The notes under the pieces were generated by a model. It ran no database searches, had not been told where the DNA came from, and was given only the letters and a program-made list of their open reading frames with translations. A stretch of DNA of 59,719 nt from positions 1 to 59,719 of the forward strand of contig NZ_BAGD01000101.1 of NCBI RefSeq assembly GCF_000308635.1. The letters are read 5' to 3'. Source of the DNA: Nocardia otitidiscaviarum NBRC 14405. GTDB taxonomy: Bacteria; Actinomycetota; Actinomycetes; Mycobacteriales; Mycobacteriaceae. The translations under genes were made by a program, and so were the position numbers. Positions 8,846-16,666 of the stretch are shown in pieces. How positions within the stretch are numbered: the stretch's first letter is position 1; each line of letters starts with the position of its first letter.

Positions 8846-9319
8846 ATGATCCGCCGCGCCACGCCCGCCGATATCCCCGCCCTCGTGGAACTGGTGTACG
8901 ACCTGGCCGAATACGAGAAGGCGCGCGAGGAGTGCCACCTCACCGCCGAGCAACTGCGCACCGCGCTGTTCGGCCCATCGCCCGCGCTGTTCGCCCATGT
9001 GGCCGAGGGACCGGAGGGCGTGGTCGGCTGCGCCATCTGGTTCCTGAACTTCTCCACCTGGCGGGGCGTGCACGGCATCTACCTGGAGGACCTGTACGTC
9101 AAGCCGGAGGCGCGCGGGCGCGGGCTGGGCCGGGCGCTGCTGGTGGCGCTCGCGCGGGAGGCCGCCGCGCAGGGGTACGGGCGGGTGGACTGGTCGGTAT
9201 TGACCTGGAATACGCCGTCCATCGAGTTCTACGAATCGCTGGGCGCGGTCGGCCAGAAGGAGTGGATCGGCTACCGGCTCGAAGGCGACGCGCTGACCGC
9301 GCTGGCCGCCGAATCCTGA
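8846..9319 (+). CDS. GNAT family N-acetyltransferase
   Basis: A 157-residue GNAT protein that transfers acetyl from acetyl-CoA to an amine. The acetyl-CoA loop is EARGRGLGRALL (Q/R-x-x-G-x-G/A type) at about residues 91-102, preceded by the strand HGIYLEDLYVKP and followed by the C-terminal element NTPSIEFYESLGA. The order and the IYLEDLYV strand recall the diamine/thialysine acetyltransferase branch, but the substrate is unproven. The ATG follows AAAGGG and lies 10 bases after the phosphatase stop, so the two genes are probably co-transcribed. Mycobacteria also have an acetyltransferase close to this position (Rv3216). Confidence 0.85.
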   Translation: MIRRATPADIPALVELVYDLAEYEKAREECHLTAEQLRTALFGPSPALFAHVAEGPEGVVGCAIWFLNFSTWRGVHGIYLEDLYVKPEARGRGLGRALLVALAREAAAQGYGRVDWSVLTWNTPSIEFYESLGAVGQKEWIGYRLEGDALTALAAES

Positions 9320-9414
9320 GAAATTCGCACCGGCTCGTCGATTTCGGTTGCCCGCGCGCGTCGAGGAGGTGGATGGTCCGAACAGCGGACCGCACGACGC
9401 AGGAGGGACACACC

Positions 9415-9759
9415 ATGCCGAAGTACGTGGCACTCATCTTCGACGACGCCCGTTGGGAAAATCCGGAGCCCAGCCTGTTGGAGCCGGTACTCCAGCAGCA
9501 CTACGAATTCGAGAAACGCAACAGGGAGGCCGTGCTGGGCGGCGAGGCGCTGGCCTGGCACACCACCGCCACCAGCATCCGCCCCGACGGCAGCGGCGGC
9601 TTCCTGGTCACCGACGGTCCCTTCGTGGAGACCAAGGAGAACCTGGGCGGCTTCTACCTGCTCGAGGCCGCCGACCTGGACGCCGCCATCGAAATCGCCA
9701 AGCAGATCCCCATGCCGACCGACTGCGGCGTGGAGGTCCGCCCGGTCCTCGACTACTGA
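9415..9759 (+). CDS. YCII-related (DGPF) protein
   Basis: A 114-residue single-domain protein of the YCII/DGPF family, starting MPKYVALIF with the hallmark TDGPFVETKENLGGFYLLEA in the middle and a C-terminal EVRPVLDY. It has a strong ribosome site (AGGAGGG, 6 bases before the ATG). DGPF proteins are the usual genomic partners of ECF42 sigma factors, and such a sigma gene follows at once. The family's biochemical role is not settled; a ligand-binding or small enzymatic role within the ECF42 regulon is the common guess. Confidence 0.85.
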   Translation: MPKYVALIFDDARWENPEPSLLEPVLQQHYEFEKRNREAVLGGEALAWHTTATSIRPDGSGGFLVTDGPFVETKENLGGFYLLEAADLDAAIEIAKQIPMPTDCGVEVRPVLDY

Positions 9760-9899
9760 CCATGACACCCGTCGACGCCTGGCGACCGGACCCGGGATCG
9801 GACGGCGGCTGGCATCGTCCCGGCCACGCGAGTCCTCATGGCCGGGACGGCACCGCGAATCTCAGCGGCGGAACGCGATCCGGACCAGGGGGTCGCCCG

Positions 9900-11492
9900 G
9901 TGGGCGCGGACACGGCCGTGGCCGCGGCGGTGGCGGATGCGCATCGGCGCGAGTGGGCGTTCGTGCTCGCGGCGACGGTACGCGTCACCCGGGATCTGGA
10001 TCTGGCCGAGGAGTGCGTGCAGGACGCGTACGCGCAGGCGCTGGCGCGGTGGGCGGTCGACGGGGTACCCGCGAAACCGGGCGGTTGGCTGACCACCGCC
10101 GCCCGGAACCGGGCGCTCGACCTGCTGCGCCGCCAATCCACGCTGCGGCGGCGGCTGCCGCTGCTGGTGCCCGACGAGACCGGCGCGGATCCGGCCGAGG
10201 CGGCGTTGGCGACGGCCGAGATCCCCGACGACCGGCTGCGCCTCATCTGCACTTGCTGCCATCCGGCGCTGTCGATCGAGGCGCAGGTGGCACTGACGCT
10301 GCGGCTGGTGTGCGGGCTCACCACCTCGGAGGTGGCGCGTGCCTTCCTGGTCGGCGAATCGACCATGGCGGCGCGGATCACCCGGGCCAAGAAGAAGATC
10401 GCGGCGGCGCGCATCCCGTACCGGGTGCCCGCCCCCACCGAACTGCCCGAACGCATCGACGCCGTGCTGACGGTCGTGCACCTGCTGTTCACCACCGGCC
10501 ACACCGCACCGTCCGGAGACGCCCTGATCCGCCACGACCTCGCCGACCGCGCCACCGACCTGGCCCGCATGCTCCGCCTGCTGCTGCCCGGCAACGCCGA
10601 GGTGGCGGGCCTGCTCGCCCTCATCCTGCTCACCGACGCCCGGCGGGCCGCCCGCGTCGACGCGTCCGGGGCCATGGTGCCGCTGGCCGACCAGGACCGC
10701 ACCCGATGGGATCGCACCCGCATCGCCGAGGGCCTGGCCCTGGTCCGCACAGCACTGTCGAACCCACCCCACCGAACCGGAACTCCGAACCACGCCTCAC
10801 CCGACCACCCCGGAGAACCGCCGACGCCGCCCGGCAAGCCACGACCCGGCGGCGGCACCACGCCCGGCCACACCGGCCCCCGGACGGAACCGCGACCGAC
10901 GCCATCCGACAGGCCATGTCCCGACAGCGACATCCCACCCGACCAACCCGGACCACTGCCTACGCCCGGCAGGGCGCGCCCGGACAGCGTCATCCCACGT
11001 GACCACACCAGCCCCGAGGCCGGACCACCACCGACGTCGCCCGATAAGACGCGCACCGACGGCGACATCCCACCCGACCATGCGGAACGCCCGGCCGGAC
11101 CGTATCCGACGGCGCCCGGCCGCTATGCGCTACAGGCTGCCATCGCCGCCGTGCACGCCGAGTCCCCGAGCTACGCGGCCACCGATTGGCGCGACATTCT
11201 CGGCCTCTACGACATCCTGGTCCAGCGGTGGCCCTCCCCCGTGGTGGCGCTCAACCGCGCCGTCGCGGTGGGTATGGCCGAGGGTCCGGAGGCGGGGCTG
11301 GCGGCCCTCGAAACCCTCACCGCCGAACCACGATTGGCCACCTATCCGTACCTGCCCGCCGCCCGCGCCCACTTCCTGGCCGAACTCGGCCGCACCGACG
11401 CGGCCCGCCTGGCCTACGAGGAGGCCATCCTGCTCGCCGACAACGGCCCGCAGCGAAACTATCTCGCGGCCGAGCTGGCGCGGCTGCGCTGA
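9900..11492 (+). CDS. ECF42-type RNA polymerase sigma factor with Pro-rich insertion
   Basis: A sigma factor of 530 residues. The start AVADAHRREWAFVLAATVR followed by LDLAEECVQDAYAQAL is sigma region 2; TTSEVARAFLVGESTMAARITRAKKKI is region 4; a long helical C-terminal extension contains LLFTTGHTAPSG, ATDWRDILGLYDIL and SPVVALNRAVAVGMAEGPE, the helical repeats typical of the ECF42 group. No anti-sigma gene is adjacent, as expected for that group, where the extension itself controls activity. About 119 residues (10762-11118), almost all Pro, Gly, Asp, Arg and Thr, split the extension. The GTG at 9900 has AGGGGG 7 bases upstream and gives family length once the insertion is removed; ATG 9762, 2 bases after the DGPF stop, is the alternative. 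Confidence 0.85.
   Translation: MGADTAVAAAVADAHRREWAFVLAATVRVTRDLDLAEECVQDAYAQALARWAVDGVPAKPGGWLTTAARNRALDLLRRQSTLRRRLPLLVPDETGADPAEAALATAEIPDDRLRLICTCCHPALSIEAQVALTLRLVCGLTTSEVARAFLVGESTMAARITRAKKKIAAARIPYRVPAPTELPERIDAVLTVVHLLFTTGHTAPSGDALIRHDLADRATDLARMLRLLLPGNAEVAGLLALILLTDARRAARVDASGAMVPLADQDRTRWDRTRIAEGLALVRTALSNPPHRTGTPNHASPDHPGEPPTPPGKPRPGGGTTPGHTGPRTEPRPTPSDRPCPDSDIPPDQPGPLPTPGRARPDSVIPRDHTSPEAGPPPTSPDKTRTDGDIPPDHAERPAGPYPTAPGRYALQAAIAAVHAESPSYAATDWRDILGLYDILVQRWPSPVVALNRAVAVGMAEGPEAGLAALETLTAEPRLATYPYLPAARAHFLAELGRTDAARLAYEEAILLADNGPQRNYLAAELARLR
10762..11118 (+). repeat. Degenerate Pro/Asp-rich repeats inserted in the ECF42 extension
   Basis: The inserted segment has four or five degenerate copies of a unit of about 25 residues built around SDIPPDQPGP-like or GDIPPDHAERP-like cores, each followed by a PTP or PTS turn and a charged KTR or RARP patch. 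The flanking helices (ALVRTALS before, YALQAAIAAVHAE after) would be nearly continuous in ordinary family members. Confidence 0.65.
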
Positions 11493-12032
11493 TCACCCGG
11501 CGGCCGCACTACCCCCGGCGGCCGCGCGCAGCAGTCGCAGCTGTCCGATCTCGGCCACGTTCTTCATGAGTTCGGCGTTCACCCAGGCGATGGTGTGCGC
11601 CAATGTCTTCTCCGGATCGTCGCCCCAGGGGAACCGCGCCGGGGCGTCCAGATCGCCCGCATCGGTCCGGTCCAGCAACTCCACCCAGTCGGAGCGCAAT
11701 CCGCGCAACCACGCCACCGCCGCCTCCGGACCCGGCCAGGTGATCTCGGTGCGCTCGCGCGGTGTCCGCCCGTGCGCATGATCCAGCGCCGTCGACCACC
11801 ACCAGCCGATATGCCAGGTGAGCCAGGCGATGGTGGGCACCGGAATCGGATCGGGTTCGGTATCGGCCCAGTCCGGAATCCACTCCCCGGCGGCATCGCG
11901 CCGCACCGTCCAGCACAGCGGTGTGGGCTCCCAGCGATGGTCGTCGGGCCGCAGCCGCTCGAGGTGGTAGTCGAACAGCGCCCAGGTCAGGTCGAACTGC
12001 CAGCGCAGCAGATCACGTCGTGATTCGGACAT
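11493..12032 (-). CDS. DinB-like superfamily protein
   Basis: A 179-residue four-helix-bundle protein of the DinB/YfiT type. Histidines suited to a divalent metal site occur in FDYHLERL, WLTWHIGWWW and LAHTIAWVNAEL. Members include mycothiol- or bacillithiol-dependent transferases and isomerases, but the activity here is unknown. It converges on the sigma gene with no gap: the palindrome TGATCA at 11490-11495 holds both stop codons, one on each strand. The ATG at 12032 is the only sensible start. Confidence 0.75.
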   Translation of the reverse strand: MSESRRDLLRWQFDLTWALFDYHLERLRPDDHRWEPTPLCWTVRRDAAGEWIPDWADTEPDPIPVPTIAWLTWHIGWWWSTALDHAHGRTPRERTEITWPGPEAAVAWLRGLRSDWVELLDRTDAGDLDAPARFPWGDDPEKTLAHTIAWVNAELMKNVAEIGQLRLLRAAAGGSAAAG

Positions 12033-12159
12033 CGGGCGAGCATCGCAGAACGACGGTCATCGAGCACGTTCTTATTCAGGACCACCCCGCACTATTGGAC
12101 GGGTGACCAAAAGCCGTCCGCGTGGCGTTCAGGGGCCATTGCGGCCCATACCCGAGCGG

Positions 12160-12591
12160 CTACTTCGACAGGTCGTACCCGGCCGCCATCCAGCGCGTGG
12201 AAGCCGGGGCGAACAGGGCCACCAAGGCGGCGAGGGTGACCAGTGCCAGGGGGGCGCCGAGTTCGGGGCGGTCGGAGGTGAACATGTAGTAGGCGACGCC
12301 GAGCAGCAGTAGCTGGGTGAGGACGGCGATGGCGCGGCCCCAGCGTTTGCCGCGCAGCAGGCCGACACCGGCCGCGAACACCGCACCGCCGACGATCGCG
12401 GCGTACGCGGCGGTCAGGTAGCTGTTGCCGGAGTTCTGCGCCGAGCCGTTGATGCCCGCCACCACCAGCGCGACCATGGCCACCAGGCCCGATGCGCCCT
12501 CCAGGGTCACCAGCGCGCCCGCCACACGCACCGTCATCGGCACGACGTCGGTCGCGCCCGCGTTCTCCGCACCGGAGTTCTGCTCAGCCAC
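12160..12591 (-). CDS. Small integral membrane protein (Rv3217c type)
   Basis: A 143-residue protein with four predicted transmembrane helices: AGALVTLEGASGLVAMVALVV, TAAYAAIVGGAVFAAGVGLL, AIAVLTQLLLLGVAYYMF and LALVTLAALVALFAP. Size, topology and place beside the DAG-kinase-like gene agree with Rv3217c. The short polar N terminus is rich in Ser, Ala and Asn. Function unknown. It is transcribed away from the lipid-kinase-like gene; only about 80 bases separate the two starts. Confidence 0.7.
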   Translation of the reverse strand: MAEQNSGAENAGATDVVPMTVRVAGALVTLEGASGLVAMVALVVAGINGSAQNSGNSYLTAAYAAIVGGAVFAAGVGLLRGKRWGRAIAVLTQLLLLGVAYYMFTSDRPELGAPLALVTLAALVALFAPASTRWMAAGYDLSK

Positions 12592-12674
12592 CCGCCCAGC
12601 CTAACGACCGGGATCGACCCGGCACGAGGCATGCGGGCGGTTCGCACATCGGTTCGCTCAGTAGGCTCCTCAGG

Positions 12675-13616
12675 GTGCGGACGCTGTTGATCGTGAACCC
12701 CAATGCCACCTCCACGACCCCCGAGACACGCGATCTGCTCGCCCACGCACTGGAGAGCCGCACCCAGCTGACCGTGGTGCACACCGAACACCGGGGGCAT
12801 GCGGCGGAGTTGGCGCAGTGGGCCGCCGATATCGAGATGGATCTCATCGTGGTGCACGGCGGCGACGGCACGGTCAACGAGACGATCAACGGATTCCTGC
12901 CGTTGCCGGGAGCCGCGAACCAGCGCGAGCGGTTGCCGCGTCTGGGGATCATTCCGGGCGGTTCCGCGAATGTCTTCGCCCGCGCCCTGGGGATCGATCC
13001 GGATCCGGTGCGTGCCACCAACCAGTTGATCGATCTGCTCAGCGTGGACAAGGACCGTCGCATCGGCCTCGGCGTCGCTGACGACCGCTGGTTCATTTTC
13101 AGCGCCGGTGTCGGACTCGACGCCGATGTCTGCGAGGCCATTGATGCCAAGCGCGCCAACGGACATGCCGCGACCCCGAGCCGTTATCTGCGAACCACCG
13201 TCAAACAGTTCTTCAAGGCCAAACGACGCGATCCCATGGTGCGCGTGGTGATTCCAGGTCACGAACCGGTCACGGAAGTGCATTACGCATTCGTGACCAA
13301 TGCGAGCCCGTGGACCTACCTCGACAACACGCCGGTGCGAACCAACCCGGGCACCTCCTTCGAGACCGGTCTCGGGGTGTTTGCCATGCGCACCATGGGC
13401 CTGCTGCCCACCCTCCGCATCGCTCGACAGTTGCTGGCTCCCAATGGAAACCCTAAGGGGGACAAATTGTTTCGCGTGGACGACAGCCCGTCGGTGCGCG
13501 TCGAAGCGAGCGAGCCGATCGGTTTGCAAATCGATGGTGACTTCATCGGCCGACGCAACATGGTGAATTTCACAGCCGTACCCGATGTACTGGAAGTCGT
13601 CGCGCCACAGCCGTAG
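12675..13616 (+). CDS. Diacylglycerol kinase-like lipid kinase (Rv3218 type)
   Basis: A 313-residue protein of the DAGK catalytic family. It starts RTLLIVNPNATSTTP, then carries the nucleotide motif VVHGGDGTVNETING and IIPGGSANVFARALG, followed by the beta-sandwich domain ending in LQIDGDFIG. Family members phosphorylate diacylglycerol, sphingoid or related lipids at the inner membrane face; the substrate here is unknown. The GTG at 12675 starts exactly at the domain border. There is no ribosome site, but TAGGCT ends 7 bases before it, which suggests a leaderless mRNA. Confidence 0.85.
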   Translation: MRTLLIVNPNATSTTPETRDLLAHALESRTQLTVVHTEHRGHAAELAQWAADIEMDLIVVHGGDGTVNETINGFLPLPGAANQRERLPRLGIIPGGSANVFARALGIDPDPVRATNQLIDLLSVDKDRRIGLGVADDRWFIFSAGVGLDADVCEAIDAKRANGHAATPSRYLRTTVKQFFKAKRRDPMVRVVIPGHEPVTEVHYAFVTNASPWTYLDNTPVRTNPGTSFETGLGVFAMRTMGLLPTLRIARQLLAPNGNPKGDKLFRVDDSPSVRVEASEPIGLQIDGDFIGRRNMVNFTAVPDVLEVVAPQP

Positions 13617-13764
13617 TCGACCCGACACACCTGAGAAACATCGCCGTTGGGCTGCGAAAACCCGAACGAGCGAGTACAAATGATCAGGCAGACCCTCGAT
13701 GTAGGGGTCTTACAGCGTGAGCTTCCCCACGGTGCACCACACATCTCTTGACATCTACGGTGTT

Positions 13765-13780
13765 CGTGAAAGCATTCACA
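13765..13780. promoter_or_regulatory. CRP-like binding site upstream of whiB1
   Basis: CGTGA-AAGCAT-TCACA matches the CRP/FNR consensus TGTGA-N6-TCACA at nine of ten positions. It lies 95 bases upstream of the whiB1 ATG, next to a TTGACA hexamer at 13748-13753. In M. tuberculosis whiB1 is controlled by the cAMP receptor protein Rv3676, so this is probably the equivalent site. Confidence 0.65.
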
Positions 13781-13874
13781 AGCAACCGTGCGGAAACATT
13801 CGAGTCGCACAAGTGAACGGACCACAAACCCGAAGGGCAGCGTCATGCGCATGCCCTAGCAAAGGAGCAGAGGA

Positions 13875-14129
13875 ATGGACTGGCGCCACAAGGCCATCTG
13901 TCGCGACGAGGACCCCGAGCTGTTTTTCCCGGTGGGTAACAGTGGTCCTGCGCTCGCGCAGATCGCCGATGCGAAGCTGGTCTGCGCGCGCTGCCCCGTT
14001 ACCGCCGACTGCCTCTCCTGGGCTCTCAAGTCCGGGCAGGATGCCGGTGTCTGGGGCGGTATGAGCGAAGACGAGCGTCGCGCTCTGAAGCGTCGCAACG
14101 CGCGTACGCGCACCCGCACCGTCGTCTGA
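13875..14129 (+). CDS. whiB1: Iron-sulfur regulator WhiB1
   Basis: An 84-residue Wbl protein. Cysteines at 9, 37, 40 and 46 (C-x27-C-x2-C-x5-C) bind a [4Fe-4S] cluster, the GVWGG turn follows, and the basic end (KRRNARTRTRT) contacts DNA. WhiB1 is an essential NO-sensitive regulator that also binds the primary sigma factor in mycobacteria. Length and neighbours (DAG-kinase-like gene before, pdtaS after) match the mycobacterial locus. AAAGGAG precedes the ATG by 8 bases. The leader region carries a CRP-like site, and a clear terminator follows the gene. Confidence 0.95.
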   Translation: MDWRHKAICRDEDPELFFPVGNSGPALAQIADAKLVCARCPVTADCLSWALKSGQDAGVWGGMSEDERRALKRRNARTRTRTVV

Positions 14130-14182
14130 TTCGGACGACCGGCGTCACCGCCGCAGCCCCACGACGGCATAGACGCATTTCG

Positions 14183-14214
14183 GCCCGGCACCCTAGGAGG
14201 TGCCGGGCTTCATT
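14183..14214 (+). terminator. Rho-independent-like terminator after whiB1
   Basis: A 10-bp perfect stem (GCCCGGCACC with GGTGCCGGGC) and a 6-base loop, followed by TTCATT, lie between whiB1 and the convergent pdtaS gene. Confidence 0.75.
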
Positions 14215-14306
14215 GTGCCCACGACGCATTTCCAGCATTTCGATTCGGTGAGCGGAAATACCGCCGGAGAAACACCGAAAATATGCGTATCCGTTTATGG
14301 ACGCGC

Positions 14307-15821
14307 TCAGCGGGCGGAGCGGCGGCCGAGGGGAACGCGCAGTACCGCGTCGGTGCCGACATCCTTACCCGGATGCAGGCCGATGGAGCCGCCCAGTTCG
14401 GCCGTGACCAGTGTGCGGACGATTTGCAGACCCAACCGGTCGGAGCCCTCGAGGCTGAATCCGTCCGGCAGGCCGCGGCCGTCGTCGCTGATGATCACGT
14501 CCAGCCAGCGCGCCGAACGCTCGGAGCGAATCGTGACGACACCGTCCTCCCCGGCGTCGAAGGCATGCTCGATGGCATTCTGCACCAGCTCGGTCAGCAC
14601 CATGACCAGCGGTGTCGCCCGTTCCGCGGAGAACACGCCGAGCGATCCGGCGCGGCGCACCTTGATCCGCGCGGTGTGCACGGTGGCCACATCGGCCATG
14701 ATCGGCAACAGCCGATCCACGACCTCGTCGAGATCGACCTCTTCGTCCACCGACATGGACAGCATCTCGTGCACCGACGCGATGGAGGTGACCCGCCGCA
14801 CCGACTCGGTGAGCGCCAGCCGCGCCTCCTCGTTCTCGGTGCGGCGCGCCTGTAGTCGCAGCAGCGCCGCCACGGTCTGCAGATTGTTCTTGACCCGGTG
14901 ATGGATCTCGCGAATGGTGGCGTCCTTGGACAGCAGCGCCCGATCGCGCCGCTTCACCTCGGTGACATCGCGCACCAGCACCGCCGCCCCGGCCAGCTCC
15001 CCGTGCGGGCGCAGCACCAGCGTGCGCAGCAGTACGGTCGCGCCGCGCGCCTCGACTTCCATTCTGCGCCCGGCCTTTCCGGCCAGCGCCGCCTGGATGT
15101 CGCCCACCACCTCCTGCGCGTCGAAGGGGTCGGTGATGAGCGAGCGGGTGGTGAGCGCCAGATCCTGGCCGACCAGATCGTTCTGCAAACCCATGCGGTG
15201 ATAGGCCGAGAGCGCATTGGGGCTGGCGTAGACGACGGTGCCCTCGGTGTCGAGCCGGATGAAGCCGTCGCCCGCGCGGGGACTGGAGTGCGAGCCGGTG
15301 CGGTCCTCGAGCGTGGGGAAGGTGCCGTCGTTGACCATCTGGCACAGGTCGTCGGCGCACGACATGTACGCCACCTCGAGATTGGAGCGCATCTTGCGGC
15401 GCTGCACATCGGTGTCGCGACCGAGCACGGCGATCACATCGTCGCCGACCCGCACCGGAATGGCCTCGCGGACGGCGTGCACCGGATGCGGGTGGTAGAC
15501 GCCGGTGGCCTCGCTGTCGACGTCGACGCGCACGATATCGCCGCTGATCAGCGCGTCGAACACCTGGTGATGGTCATCGTGGGCGGCCAGACCGCCGACC
15601 AGGTCCTCCGGGTGCACGGTGGGTGCGGTGGTCGGGCGGCACTGGGCGACGCACACCACATCCGCGCCGTCGGAGACCGGCCCGGCGCCGACCCAGAGCG
15701 TCAGGTCCGCGAACGACAGGTCGGCCAGCAACTGCCAGTCACCCACCACCCGCTGGAGATGATCGACGGCCGCACCCGGCAGATCCGTGTGCTCGGCCAG
15801 CAGCTCGCTCAGTGTCGACAA
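14307..15821 (-). CDS. pdtaS: Soluble sensor histidine kinase PdtaS
   Basis: A 504-residue cytosolic kinase. The N terminus (about 1-145) is GAF-like; a PAS domain spans about 180-290 (GFIRLDTEGTVVYASPNALSAYHRMG); then comes a HisKA_2 helix with EIHHRVKNNLQTV (phospho-acceptor near His307) and an HATPase domain with ELVQNAIEHAF and DDGRGLPDGF. No transmembrane helix is present. The mycobacterial partner PdtaR is an RNA-binding ANTAR regulator encoded elsewhere; no regulator gene is adjacent here either. The start is TTG at 15821, with GAAGGAG 11 bases upstream. A start further inside would cut the GAF-like domain. Confidence 0.92.
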   Translation of the reverse strand: MSTLSELLAEHTDLPGAAVDHLQRVVGDWQLLADLSFADLTLWVGAGPVSDGADVVCVAQCRPTTAPTVHPEDLVGGLAAHDDHHQVFDALISGDIVRVDVDSEATGVYHPHPVHAVREAIPVRVGDDVIAVLGRDTDVQRRKMRSNLEVAYMSCADDLCQMVNDGTFPTLEDRTGSHSSPRAGDGFIRLDTEGTVVYASPNALSAYHRMGLQNDLVGQDLALTTRSLITDPFDAQEVVGDIQAALAGKAGRRMEVEARGATVLLRTLVLRPHGELAGAAVLVRDVTEVKRRDRALLSKDATIREIHHRVKNNLQTVAALLRLQARRTENEEARLALTESVRRVTSIASVHEMLSMSVDEEVDLDEVVDRLLPIMADVATVHTARIKVRRAGSLGVFSAERATPLVMVLTELVQNAIEHAFDAGEDGVVTIRSERSARWLDVIISDDGRGLPDGFSLEGSDRLGLQIVRTLVTAELGGSIGLHPGKDVGTDAVLRVPLGRRSAR

Positions 15822-15902
15822 TTTCAGCCACGCTCCTTCACCCGCGTCGGGTGTATGTTCCCACGCGGGCCCCGGGAAGGGATTGTCCGGGAAGGGGTTC
15901 GC

Positions 15903-16118
15903 TCAGGCGATGGTCGCGATGAGGTCGCCTTTCTGCAGCACCTGGCCGACCGTCACATCGATGGAGGCGACGGTGCCGTCGGACTCCACCACGACGGGGA
16001 TCTCCATCTTCATGGACTCGAGCATGATGACCGGGTCGTTGACCTTCACCTTGTCGCCGACCGAGACCAGGATCTCCTGAACGGTCGACACCATCTCCGC
16101 GAGGACTTCCTCAGCCAT
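15903..16118 (-). CDS. Biotin/lipoyl attachment carrier protein (TB7.3 type)
   Basis: A 71-residue single-domain carrier. The hairpin MLESMKMEIPV holds the target lysine (MKM) where biotin protein ligase attaches biotin; GTVASIDVTVGQVLQKGDLIATI is the second half of the barrel. It matches the free-standing biotinylated protein Rv3221c (TB7.3) in size and place. It should serve as a carboxyl carrier for an acyl-CoA carboxylase encoded elsewhere, though its partner is unknown. AAGGGG precedes the ATG at 16118. Confidence 0.9.
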   Translation of the reverse strand: MAEEVLAEMVSTVQEILVSVGDKVKVNDPVIMLESMKMEIPVVVESDGTVASIDVTVGQVLQKGDLIATIA

Positions 16119-16220
16119 GACACCCCTTGTCTCCGGTTGGCCTGTGATACCGCGGTACCGCTGCCGGTACAGCCAACCACACGTGAAAGAATGGCCTTCG
16201 ATCAGAAGGGAGACTAACCG

Positions 16221-16295
16221 ATGGGTAAGCGTGGACGTAAGAAGCGCAGCCGCCGCAAGAACGGCGCCAACCACGGCAAGCGGCCGAACGCCTGA
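16221..16295 (+). CDS. Ribosomal protein bL37 (24 residues)
   Basis: A 24-codon gene starting MGKRGRKKRS and ending NHGKRPNA, with nine lysines and arginines in the first 13 residues. This closely matches the tiny actinobacterial large-subunit protein bL37 seen in mycobacterial ribosome structures, which also ends ANHGKRPNA. A good ribosome site (AGAAGGGAGA) lies 7 bases upstream of the ATG, and a strong terminator follows the stop within 30 bases. It lies divergent from the biotinyl carrier gene. It is short enough to be missed by most gene finders. Confidence 0.9.
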   Translation: MGKRGRKKRSRRKNGANHGKRPNA

Positions 16296-16313
16296 AATGG
16301 TCGGCTAGCGTCG

Positions 16314-16366
16314 AAAAGCACTGAGCGGCACAGTTTCCGACAGGGAAACGTGCCGCTCAAGCTTTT
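16314..16366. terminator. Bidirectional terminator between bL37 and rshA
   Basis: A 9-bp outer stem (GAGCGGCAC/GTGCCGCTC, 16323-16331 and 16350-16358), a single bulged A, a 6-bp inner stem (GTTTCC/GGAAAC) and a 5-base loop. CTTTT follows on the plus strand and an AAAA run (16314-16317) gives a T run on the minus strand, so it can stop both converging genes. Confidence 0.85.
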
Positions 16367-16384
16367 GCGGGTCCACCGCGAAAG

Positions 16385-16666
16385 TCATTCCCCCGATTCG
16401 ACCCGCCGGGTCTCCACCTGGGTGTAGGTCGTCCGGATCTCCATGGTGAGGCGCTGGCGCAGGGTGTCGGGGGCCTTGTCGCCGCCGCACTTGCGGTTGA
16501 GCAGGCTCTTGAGCTTCTCCTCCAGGCCGTACTGTTCGATGCACGGGGAGCAGTGGTCCATATGGTGCTGGAGACGATCGCGGGTGGCCTGATCGCATTC
16601 ACCGTCCAGGATCAGCCACACATCGGCGAGTACCGCCGAGCAGTCCAGGTCCATATCGTCGCTCAC
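16385..16666 (-). CDS. rshA: Zinc-binding anti-sigma factor RshA
   Basis: A 93-residue ZAS-family anti-sigma factor for SigH. The redox switch is H35-x3-C39-x2-C42 (HMDHCSPC), with two more cysteines at 9 and 24. Oxidation of the cysteines releases zinc and frees the sigma factor in SigR/RsrA- and SigH/RshA-type pairs. Its GTG start overlaps the sigH stop by four bases (GTGA), which couples the two translations and keeps the ratio fixed. The order sigH-rshA equals that in mycobacteria. Confidence 0.93.
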   Translation of the reverse strand: MSDDMDLDCSAVLADVWLILDGECDQATRDRLQHHMDHCSPCIEQYGLEEKLKSLLNRKCGGDKAPDTLRQRLTMEIRTTYTQVETRRVESGE

